A stretch of 64,000 bases of DNA from Chaenocephalus aceratus (taxonomy: Eukaryota; Chordata; Actinopteri; Perciformes; Channichthyidae). The stretch covers positions 71,534 through 135,533 of the forward strand of contig JAMFTG010000565.1 in NCBI GenBank assembly GCA_023974075.1. The letters run 5' to 3'. Positions 26,523-38,500 of this stretch are shown in pieces. The first letter of the stretch is position 1. Each line of letters opens with the position of its first letter. The position numbers were made by a program, and so were the translations under genes. The notes beneath the pieces were generated by a model. It saw only the letters and a program-made list of their open reading frames with translations, made no database searches and was not told the DNA's origin.

Positions 26523-29500
26523 GTTTATTTATATAGCCTAATATCACAAATGTTACATTTGTCTCAGTGGTCTTCACAGTGTGTACAGAATATCAGTATG
26601 ACAATACGACACCCTCTGTCCTTAGACCCTCTGTCCTTAGACCCTCACATCGTACAAGGAAAAACTTCCAGAGAAAACCCAGTTTAAAGGGAACATGGAG
26701 AAACCTCAGGGAGAGCAACAGAGGAGGATCCCTCTCCCAGGACGGACAGACGTGCAATAGATGCCGTGTGTAAATTGACAAGATAATACATTTGCAACAT
26801 AGGTAGTCCAGATGTTTGGAAATGCATGTGTGTATAATAGGAAGATGAATCCACGAGGATATCCATCAGGACCGATGATCCAGGACCACAGCCACGACTC
26901 AAGATCCAGCGCTCGCGATCCAGGACTCAGGATCATCCATGACTCCGGATCCCGGCGTATATAGACACCAAAAAGAAAGACATGTGGGGAAGCTGGGTTA
27001 ATGGAACATGAGAGGACACAGGTACAGACAGAGAGAAGGGAGAAGCAAGATGTCCCCGACACACTAAGCCTATATCAGCAAAACTAGGGGCTGAATCTAA
27101 TCAGCCCTAACTATAAGCTTTATCAAAAAGGAAGGTCTTAAGCGCACTCTTAAAAACGGATAGGGTGTCTGCCGCCCGAACACAAACTGGAAGCTGATTC
27201 CACAAATGTGGAGCTTGATAAGAAAAGGTTCTGGCTCCCATTGTACTTTTAGAGACTCTAGGAACAACCAACAACCCTGCATTCTTGGAACGCAATGCCC
27301 TAGTAGGACAGTAGGGTATAAGGAGTTCTTTAAGGTAAGATGGCGCCTGCCCATTAAGGGCTTTGTAGGCGAGAAGAAGAATTTTAAATTCTATCCTGTG
27401 TTCTATAGGGAGCCAGTGTAAGGCAGCCAGAACAGGAGTAATGTGGTCCCTTTTCCTAACTCTGGTTAGTACACGAGCCGCAGCATTTTGCTTTTTCAAG
27501 CAGTATCACGATAGACGATATATATCACGATATTTTTTCATGTCGGTTATTATGGTTATTTTTCAAGTTACTTAACAGTACAAGCACCTACAAGGTAACA
27601 GAAACTAAAACAAAAAGGAGTAACAGACCAACATAGCATTTCAAGCTGGTTTTATTTCTGAAATGAATCCCTGAATGAACAATTCAACATTTTGATATGG
27701 CTTCAAGGCACAGTTTCTCAGTATAAAAATGAACTTTCTGAGGTAGCACTAGCAGTGAACATCAATAAACATGAAAAGGAGGGTTAACATAACTAAGTAA
27801 AACATCAATGAGGAAAATTCAGTGCCAAACAATTCAAATGTAAACTTTAGACTTGAAGTGCAATAAAAGACTTTAGCATAACTGAAGGGAAAAGTTTTTT
27901 GTTTTTTTTATAGTTTTCTTTTCAAATATTTTTTTTTTTCAATATATATATATATTTTTTTATCACGATAGATACGATATCTCTGAAAAAGCATATCGTG
28001 GAGACCTAATATCGTCACGACGATATATATCGTCATATCGCCCACCCCTACTGTAAAGTGTCTCTACTGTAGGCTATTTTTATTCTATGTACAGCACTTT
28101 GGCTCCACCAAAAATCGTTTATAAATGTGCTATATAAATAAAACTTGATTTGATTCTTTTAATTGCTCTATATTTAAATTAAAAGAGATGCAACCTCCTC
28201 TATCTGTGCAATAACATTTGTCTTTGTTACAACTGATTATTGATAAGCTGCAGAGATGATTTAAAAAGCTGATAGCAGTTTAATCAGCAAGCTATTTATG
28301 TTTGTGTGTGTCTTTATTTGTGAATGAGGCATGAGCGTGATGGTGCTGCTGTCTCAGAGCTTAAGTTCTCTCATTAGGATTCACATCATGTCATTATTCT
28401 CTAACTGGTAGAAGACTGTGGTTTAAAATAATGACTGAACTGGGAAATGTTCTTCATCTACATCAGGTTCAGAAGGGAAGGACTATAGTCTCTTCCTGAA
28501 ACACTGCCTATAATCAGATGTCATTAGTTTTGTTTTTCTTAAGAAATCCACGAAGAAAAATCAACATCATAAAATAAACAGTAATGGTCCCACCAACCTG
28601 AGCTGTGAGATGAAAGGCAGACACTGCAGCAAGGTCCTCACTTCACCCTCTTCCTCTGAGCAGCCTCTCAGCTCCACTTGTTTCTTCTCTGGTTGGAGTC
28701 TCAGCACTTCCAGCAGGATAGAGGTCTTTCTCTTTGAGAGGTCTATGAACCAGACTGCAGGAGCTGACTGGAGAACAGACTGTAACGATGGAAGGACACT
28801 CAGGCCTGTTTCAGTCTCATAGTCCTTCAGGTGGGAGGCCAGATCCAGCAGGAAACCACTCTGATATTCATCACCATCAGATATGTGAGGAAGAGGGAAT
28901 GTAGGATATGTGCACACTGATGATAACAGCTGCAGTGTCTTCTCTCCTGTCTGCTGCTCTCTCTCTGCTGCTGCACAGAACAGAGTCCCAAAGAACTGGA
29001 CTCCACGTGAGCGTCCAAACCTGAAACTGGAACGAGAATTGAACAGTTTGTTATCAGATGATGTCAACAGCAGAGAGAGACTCTGATAGAGAGCGTTTCT
29101 GCTAAATGTCTACAAATACCTGCAAGTGAGCAGAACACAGTAAAGCCAATCAACCTCATATTGAAGGAACCTTGCCGTTAAAAGGATCTGGATTTTGGAA
29201 AGCTTTCAGTAAATGAACCTTTCCCAACACGTGTCATCACTCAGCTCTTCTGCTGACTCACGACACAGACACTAGTCCTGTTCCTCAAATCACTTCTTGT
29301 TTGCTTCCCAGGGATTCTGTTCGCCTGAGGGGATTTTACTTTGTGAATGAGTTTTGTTTGTAGAATGATATTCCCAATATAATAATGTAAACAGTGGAAC
29401 AACAACATCTAGAGTCACTATGAAGCTGACAAGTGAGCGGCCCGACCAAGTAAGGAGACAGAGGCAGAACGTCTTGATACAACCCGGTGTGGGTATTTAT

Positions 29501-32500
29501 TCATCTTTGGTACATGGTTGACCACATCAAATCCCCCAATGACTGTCTCCCACACTCTTCCCTCCCAAATGAGCCCAATATGCCACCCTTTATAGCCCCA
29601 CCCATTGGACCGTACCATCCAAAAGGGGTGGCATGTGCAGAGATGGTCCGCTCAGATAAGGACCGTAGTTATTCACAATAAACATTTAGTGGGGAATGAC
29701 AAACATCCTTTACTTACATTATATTTACTTACTGTATGAAAAGAAAACCCATTATAAACTAACAAGCCAAATGTACATGATAACAAATCACCCCTGCCTC
29801 CAACCTGCTCCTTTAACCCCATCCGGAACGATAAAAAGGATCCGCTGTTTCCCCGGGGACCCTTTACGATGACGGACCTTGGGACCGGAGACGGGAGAGC
29901 AGGCGGAGGTGAGTGTTATGATGTTGACTGTTATAGGAGTAACTTGTACCATTAATGCACCTTATATCATGACCTTTACACACTAAACATATCCTTTGCA
30001 CCTAATCTCAACCGCTGTCAATCTACCCAAACCAACACTTTTGGCGCTCTCGCTATAACTCCCCTTTCTTTCCAGGTGGAGCCGAGAGCCCGACGAAGTC
30101 ACAATTTACTACGGTTGAATCATTTAATACACACTACATCAATAAATAGCATAAAATGTGCAAATAGGCAATGTTTAACTGTACTGTGCAAATCCCGCTC
30201 ATAAAGTGCAAACTGTTCACTAAAGTGCTGAGTGACATTTGTCCTGTGCAAACCCACATGTGCAAGATTACCCGGCCCGAAGCCGTCAGTCCATAGTGAC
30301 GAAGTTACCTTCGTCACATTTCCTTCCCCCTCTCCCCAGGAAGCACAGTGTCCTAACCGTTTTGGCTTCGGGACAACCAGTCAGCTACCAGGTTTGACTT
30401 CCCCGGCCGGTACCTGACCGTAAAGTTATACGGCTGCAAGGCAAGGTACCACCCCGCGATACGCATGTTTGCATCCTTCATCTTGTCCAGTATGAACTGC
30501 CGCCCGAGAAGGTAGTACCTCAGGGAGTAGATGGCCCACTTCATCGCCAGGCACTCCTTTTCAATGGTCGAGTACCTTGTCTCCTTGTCCAACAGCTTCC
30601 GACTGAGGAAAACCACCGGTTTCAGCTCCCCATCCACTTCCTGCAGCAATACCGCTCCAAGGCCTACCCCTGAGGCATCTGTCTGAACGGTGAATAGCTG
30701 ATTAAAGTCTGGTGAGTGAAGGACTGACTCAGTGGTAATGGCTTGCTTCAGGTCCTTGAAAGCTCTGTCACAGTCCTCGTTCCAGCGGACTTTGGCTGGC
30801 ACCGAGGCCTTGGTGAGGTTGGTCAACACAACTGCTCTTTCTGACAGCTGAGGGATGAACTTCCGATACCAATTGACTAACCCCAAGAAGGACTTTACCT
30901 TCTTCTTTGTGGTTGGGAGGGGGTAGGAGGTAATCTCTTTGATCTTACTCAGCTGTGGGCGGATGACACCTCCCCCAATGACGTAGCCCAGGTACTCCGC
31001 ATCTTCCTTGGCAAAGGTGCATTTACGGGGGTTGATGGTCAGTCCAGCAGCTTGGATCGCATGGAGGACCTGTTGTAGGTGATCCCTGTGTTCTTCCCAT
31101 GTTTGGCTGAAGATCACAATATCGTCCAAGTAAGCTGCGGAAAATGTTGCAAACTCCCGCAGTACTTGGTCCATGAGCCTCTGGAAGGTCGCAGGGGCAC
31201 CATGCAGTCCAAAGGCCATCACCGGAACTGGAACAGTCCAAACGGGGTAGTAAAGGCCGTCAGCAGCTTGGCCTCAGGTGCCAGTGCCACCTGCCAGTAC
31301 CCCTTGGTGAGATCCAATGTGGTGATGAACTTTGCTCGTCCCACCCTCTCTAACAACTCGTCGATTCTTGGCATGGGGTATGGGTCAAACTTTGAGATGC
31401 TGTTAAGATATCTGAAGTCAAGGCAAAATTGTAAGGAGCTATCTTTCTTTGGTACCAGCACCACTGGACTGCACCACTCACTGGTTGACACTTCGATGAT
31501 CCCCAGCTCTAACATCAGCTTTATCTCCTTCTTCAGGGCCAGCACCAACCGCTCAGGGATACGGTAGCTTTTCTTTCGGCTGGGAGCAGTCTCCTTGAGG
31601 TAGATGTTGTGCTAGACCAGATTGGTGAAACCAGGCTGCTCAGTGAAAAGCTCTGGATCCAATAGCTCGTTGATTTCTTCTTGCTGGACCGATGGGAGAT
31701 GTGTTACATCCAATAGACCTGGTTCAGGTACGTCTGTGGGGAAAAACTGCTCCTCGACCTCCTCTTCCTCCACTGGCTGTATGAAAAAATGTTGCGACAC
31801 GGTGTTTGGTGGATCTTGGAATCCTTTTAGCAGGTTGATATGAAACGTCTGGTGCTTCTTGGTTCTGTCCGGCATATGGATTTCATAGTTGACTGTTCCG
31901 ACCTGTCTGGTGACCTCATATGGGCCCTGCCATCTAGCCAGCAGCTTGCTCTCACTGGAAGGTAACAGCAACAGCACCTTCTGACCAGGTTGAAATACTA
32001 TTTCTCTGGCCTTCTGGTCATACCATACCATACCAGAGTCTTTTGGGCATTCATCAGGTTCCCCTTGGCCAGAGCTGCCATTTTCTCCAACCGCTCCCTC
32101 ATCTTGACCACGTAGGATACAATGTTTTCACCAGCAGGCTTCGGATTCTCCCAGTGGTCTTTAAGCAGATCCAGGGGACCTCTCACCTCACGTCCATACA
32201 ACAGTTCAAAAGGTGAGAACCCGGTTGAGGATTGTGGCACCTCCCGGTAGGCGAAGAGGAGGTATGGCAACCACTGGTCCCAGTCGGCACCTGTCTCTGA
32301 AACAAACTTGCGCAGCATGCCATGCTCTTCAAGGTCTGGTTGTATCGCTCGACAAGGCTGTCCGTTTGGGGATGATACGGGGTGGTCTTAATGCCCTTTA
32401 CTCCTAGCAGCTGATACACCTGCTTCAGTAACTTGGAGAGGAAGTTTGTGCCGCAGTCAGTAAGTATCTCTCTTGCTATGCCTACTAGGGCTGTGCATCT

Positions 32501-35500
32501 TCACTGGTCTCACGATTCGATTACGATTATCCTGTCAACGATTCGATTCGGTTCGATATCCCGGTGCATCACGATTCATACCAATGCGTTGCATCCTCAA
32601 TTTTCTATATTACTGCACATGGCTTATTTTTCATCAATGCATACATGCAGTAAATACATCTGAACTCTCTTTTTATTATTTAGAAAGTGCTTCAGAAATC
32701 AATAACATAAATGTCTTGACATTAATTTATAAACCAAAATAAATGAATTGTATAGGTCTAGCCTCCGTGTGTGAAGTTGTTCCATCCTCAAAAACAAAAA
32801 GCTAATGCTTCTGCAGTCTAGCAACGGCCTTCTGTTAAAAAAAGGACACTGAATGTCCTGAATGAGGCATCACACACAGGACTTGAGTCTGAACACAGCA
32901 GACAACAGGAGTATTTACAACAGCATATAACAACAAAAATACTGCATGTGGGTGCACACTTACATTCTCTGTCTTACTGTTGCATAAATCCCATGCATGT
33001 ATGAGACTAAGTTAGCTTCATTATATCTCAGTGATTAAGTGAATAATAAAGTTTCTATCGGGTCACTATCAGCCTGTCACTCATTATTTTCAGGGAGGGG
33101 GCGGGGCTTGGAGGAACGGAGAGGAGACGGTGATCGCGGAAGCTTTTTTCCTCCTGCCTTCACAAACTTTCCACACGTATATATCGTCTGAAAATTGCTA
33201 GAGGACATTCATACTTTGCAATCCAAGACTTAATTAAATCCACCAAAAACCTGACATGCTTGTAACGCGATTATTTTTGAAAAACATAAATCCCTGTCTG
33301 TGTCTCTGAGCCGCAGCGACACGGAGTGATTCAGAGCGGGTCGTTCTGCTGTTGGTTCTGGACTGGTGTTGTTGTGTTGGTGGATAAAGCAGACTGCTCC
33401 GTGTTGCTGTGCCGCTGTCACGTCTGTTCCCTGATCTCTGCGTCACCGACCGATTTGATATTAAAGTGACAGAAAAAACGTTATAGTAAAGCCGCGGCCG
33501 GAAAATCAGGAAGCAACGTTACTACTCTACTGTATAACCGATTATCTTCCGTCACTGCATCGAGACCGAATCGTCCACGTCCGCATCGCAATGCATCGTA
33601 GAAATGATTATTTTCAACATCCCTAATGCCTACCCTAGAGAATAACTGTAGTAGGCAATTTGCCACATACCTGGCTTTAACAGATCTCAAGGGAAACACT
33701 TCGGGGTAGCGGGTAGCATAGTCACAAATTACCAGTATGTAGCGGTTACCCGATGCACTTCTCTCTAAAGGCCCAACTACATCCATACCTATTCTTTCAA
33801 ACGGGGTTTCAATGAGGGGCAAGGGCTGTAACGGGGCTTTAGCTACCCTTTGCCTAGATGTAATCTGTCAGGTCTCACAGGCCTGGCAAAACTGGGACAG
33901 CTGGGTGTACAGGCCTGGCCAGGCAAAACGACAACCCACTCTACGCAGTGTTTTATTAAATGCCATGTGCCCTGCCCAAGGAACTGAGTGGCCAAGTTCC
34001 ATTACCGTGTTTCTGAGTAACTGGGGTAAAGCTAATGCTTCAATCTCACCCTGACGGCGGTACATAATACCCTGTTTAATGAGGTAAGTAGCATCCTCCT
34101 TAAATCCTGCATCTGCTGTTTTTAGACCATCAACCTCTGACACTTTCTCAAACCACTGTGTAAGGGAAGGGTCCTTCCTCTGCAGCTCACCTAAATCGGG
34201 GGGAATCTGAATGTCTAGCGGGTGACTAGGTACAGGGAGCTCAATGCTTTCCTTAGGGCCAGCCAAAAATGTGTCCCTGCGTTTCTGCGCTTTGGACAGG
34301 CGCTGCTTGTTTGTACTGGCCTTTAGCTCAGAGTTATAAATTGGTAGCTCACCAAGGGTCGCCTTTGCCGTCTGCGCCCTTGTAGCAACATTACACATCC
34401 TAATCTGGGTGTCTGAGTTTACCTTGAACTCCCCATCGGAGGGTTTGGGCTTCCCGGGCACTTCTACACTCTGGGGATCTAAGGGAATGACTGGTGGAGG
34501 AACTGATAGGGTACTTGGTGATGGCTGTTCTTGCACAAGATCTAGCAACGTTGGAACATCCAGGCCTAAAATGACTGAATAAGGCAGCTTGGGTGCTAGT
34601 GCCACCGGAAGAAGGAAAGTCTGCCCCCCAACAGTCAAAAAGACCTCGGCGGTGGGGTAAGGCTTTTCATCTCCGTGGATGCAACTGATGGTAGCTTTAT
34701 CAGGGGCCCACTGATCCTTGCCAACAAGACTTGACCTCACAACTGTCTGGAAACTGCCACTATCCACCAGTGCTTCCTCACGCTGACCATTGATGAGTAC
34801 TGGAACTATACGTGCTTTTTCCTGCCTAACTACTGGTTGCCTGGTGGGTCTGGGAACAGTGCAAAGAAGAGAGGGCTTACTCTGCCTAGCCACTGGGCAT
34901 GTGGGTCGTGTGTGGCCAACCTCATTACAATGGTAGCACCTTACTTCTGGCTGAACTTGCCTCTAAGCATAGGTCATTCGACTTGGCATGGTTTGCTTGC
35001 CGCTGCTATTGCTACCATAGGGGTAACCACTACCCATTTCACCCCAATAAGCATTACTTTTGCCCGACGGGTATCGGTTCTGGCCGTTCGCAAAGCTTTT
35101 GCTTTCTGTCCTTGCTGAATGAAATACTTCAGCGAGGCGGGACGCTTCCTCCGCAGACTTAGGATCATGTTCCCGGATCCAAAGTTCCATCTCTGGGTTC
35201 ACCATGCGGAGGAACTGTTCAAGGATGAGTATTGTAAGGGAATATTTGTATGTATTCATGCAAACTATGAAGAAGCTTAAAAAGGGAAAATGATTTGGGT
35301 AGAAAACTGTGAACTGTTTTTGGGCCTGTGAACATGTGGTTTTTTGAGGACAAAGGAAGAAGGGGAAGGTGAGGAGTTAACATACAGTCATCTCAGATCC
35401 CTGTGATAATGAAGCTGAGCCACTGGGATTGGGGAACTTAAGATGTGAGGTGTTGATGATAATTTGGGCAGCCAATCACGGAGGTCTGGAAGGGAGGCGC

Positions 35501-38500
35501 AGATAACTCCTCCTCTTGTAAGCGAGGTATTTAGACAGAAACCACGCTGTGTGCCCTCTCTCTCTCTCCTCTCGCTGGCACACGTGGTATCAGGTAAATA
35601 TGGGATCCCACAGATAAACTGTATTTAATTTGTACTGTATTGATTGTATTGATTGTTTTGCATTGTTATATTACCATTAAAGTGGATTATTGTTTAACGG
35701 TTACTTGGCAGCAGTGAATTCCTTCCTGTAAGAATATAACCAGCATGTTTAGGGACGCGCGGAGATTTGAGAAAGCGGACTAGTTGTCCACCCCAATCTC
35801 CTAACAGTATCTCACAAATGTCTTTGATGCTGGACGTCTCAAACCTAACCCACTTGCAGAAGAGGTCCTTCAGTCGGACGTACAGCTCACGTGGGGTCTC
35901 GTCCTGTTGGATGTGGAGGGCACGAAACCTCCGTCTATATGTGTCAGCGGTGATCTCGTATTTGGCCAGGATTGCTGCTTTGACTTGCTTGTAGTCCTCA
36001 GAGTCTCTAATGTCCATTAGCACGTACGCACTGCATGCTTTACCAGTCAGCAGGGGAACCAATCGGACAGCCCACTCTTCTTGGTCCCAACGACAGACCT
36101 GGGCCATGCGTTCGAAGGTGGTGAGGTACTGTTCAATGTCGTCATCTGGCCCCAGTGGCCACAACTTTGGCTTGCGGTGAAGCGGTTGTTCTCTCTGACG
36201 TCTTGGCGACCTTCGCCTGGATGAAGACGTCTGCTCCAGATCATCACCGAAGTCTCCTCTTCTTCTGGGCCTCTCCTCATCACTGCCTTGCTCTGTTGGC
36301 GGCCCCGCTCTCATCTCAGATACCTGGGCTTGAAGCCTTTGCCAGTTTGTCTCCTGCTGCTTCTGAGACTGCATGAGTGCCTTCATCATCTCAGACAGCT
36401 CCTCAAACCTGTCCCTTGGTTCACCAGCCGTGGCCCCCTGGTCGACTCCATGCGTAGCCACCCCGTCATCAGGCACCTCCATTTGGTCAGGTTTTTTCCC
36501 TCTCGGCATTTCCAACTCCTTACTTGGTAAATCCCACTTCTGACACCACTTGTGAGGCTGACAAGTGAGCGGCCCGACCAAGTAAGGAGACAGAGGCAGA
36601 ATGTCTTGATACAACCCGGTGTGGGTATTTATTCATCTTTGGTACATGGTTGACCACATCAAATCCCCCAATGACTGTCTCCCACACTCTTCCCTCCCAA
36701 ATGAGCCCAATATGCCACCCTTTATAGCCCCACCCATTGGACCGTACCATCCAAAAGGGGTGGCATGTGCAGAGATGGTCCGCTCAGATAAGGACCGTAG
36801 TTATTCACAATAAACATTTAGTGGGGAATGACAAACATCCTTTACTTACATTATATTTACTTACTGTATGAAAAGAAAACCCATTATAAACTAACAAGCC
36901 AAATGTACATGATAACAAATCACCCCTGCCTCCAACCTGCTCCTTTAACCCCATCCGGAACGATAAAAAGGATCCGCTGTTTCCCCGGGGACCCTTTACG
37001 ATGACGGACCTTGGGACCGGAGACGGGAGAGCAGGCGGAGGTGAGTGTTATGATGTTGACTGTTATAGGAGTAACTTGTACCATTAATGCACCTTATATC
37101 ATGACCTTTACACACTAAACATATCCTTTGCACCTAATCTCAACCGCTGTCAATCTACCCAAACCAACACTTTTGGCGCTCTCGCTATAACTCCCCTTTC
37201 TTTCCAGGTGGAGCCGAGAGCCCGACGAAGTCACAATTTACTACGGTTGAATCATTTAATACACACTACATCAATAAATAGCATAACATGTGCAAATAGG
37301 CAATGTTTAACTGTACTGTGCAAATCCCGCTCATAAAGTGCAAACTGTTCACTAAAGTGCTGAGTGACATTTGTCCTGTGCAAACCCACATGTGCAAGAT
37401 TACCCGGCCCGAAGCCGTCAGTCCATAGTGACGAAGTTACCTTCGTCACAACGTAGAAGAGAACATCACATCGTGAAACTGTTCACTTTGCTCCTGAGAT
37501 AATACAAATGTGAATCAGAGTTTAGTAACACCTCCTCTGTCTCTGATGACTAGAAGTTATGATTGTTCACGTGTCTGAAGTCTGTATTTAAAGCTCACCA
37601 TACAGTCTTTAGAGGTTTCATTAGAGTCAGTAAAGTTGAAGCTAGTATCCGTTAAAGAGATAGATACTTGTTGTGCCTTTATTCGTAGACACAGCGTACC
37701 TCCCTATCTCTCATCAATTTCCAACTAAGGCTCCAGTGGGGACCTTGTTCCCCGAGTGTGCCTCTCCACCTCTGTTTCTTACTCTCTCACTTGCTACCCT
37801 TTGCCCTCAACCTATCCTAAGGGAGTGCTTGTTCTTCTCCCTCTCTGTCTGTGTCTGTGACTTCTCTTGTTCCGATTAACCCAGCCACATCTTTCTTCTT
37901 GTCTTGTATCTATCTCTACGCCGGGATCCGGAGTCGAGGCTGATCCTCTTGCTGTAGTCCTGTGTCCTGGATCCTCTATCCTGAGTTCTGGATTAAGTCG
38001 TGGACTTCGAGTCGTGGCTGAACCTGTCTCTGCGGTCCTGCCTGGGTCTCGTCATGCTGCTTCCCTGACGGCTTCCTCAGGATTGTAGCTGACATCCTCG
38101 TGGATTCATCTTCTTATTACAGACACATGCATTTCCTAACATTCGGTCTGTATGCTGTAAAATGTATTATCTTTTCAATTTACACACGGCATCTACTGCA
38201 CGTCTGTCCGTCCTGGGAGAGGGATCCCTCCTCTGCTGCTCTCCCTGAGGTTTCTCCCATGTTCCCCTTTAACTGTGGGGTTTCTCTGGAAGTGTTTCCT
38301 TGTACGATGTGAGGGTCTAAGGACAGAGGGTCTAAGGACAGAGGGTCTGAGGACAGAGGGTCTAAGGACAGAGGGTCTGAGGACAGAGGGTCTGAAGACA
38401 GAGGGTCTGAAGACAGAGGGTCTGAGGACAGAGGGTCTGAGGACAGAGGGTCTGAGGACAGAGGGTCTAAGGACAGAGGGTCTAAGGACTGAGGGTCTAA

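Larger units (their letters stand above)
29419..37450 (-). mobile_element. Ty3/Gypsy LTR retrotransposon, Gmr1-like domain order
   Basis: Two 900-bp LTRs flank a minus-strand internal region. Reading the minus strand the order is gag, protease, integrase (zinc finger, core, GPY), reverse transcriptase, RNase H. Integrase ahead of RT is the Ty1/copia order, known among Ty3/Gypsy elements in the Gmr1 group (first named from cod). A polypurine tract borders the 3' LTR (30319-30345) and a primer-binding-like TGGTGTCAGAAGTGGG follows the 5' LTR (about 36533-36548). It is defective: frameshifts, stops, and two nested insertions. It sits in the NLR intron between exons 7 and 6, in the same orientation as the gene. 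Flanking target duplication is not clean. Confidence 0.9.

Noticed and set aside
34837..35162. Plus-strand ORFs within the Gypsy element
   Set aside because: Antisense to gag and protease; no domain.
29400..37460. Endogenous retrovirus rather than retrotransposon
   Set aside because: No envelope-like ORF between RNase H and the 3' LTR; domain order and RT type fit Ty3/Gypsy (Gmr1-like).
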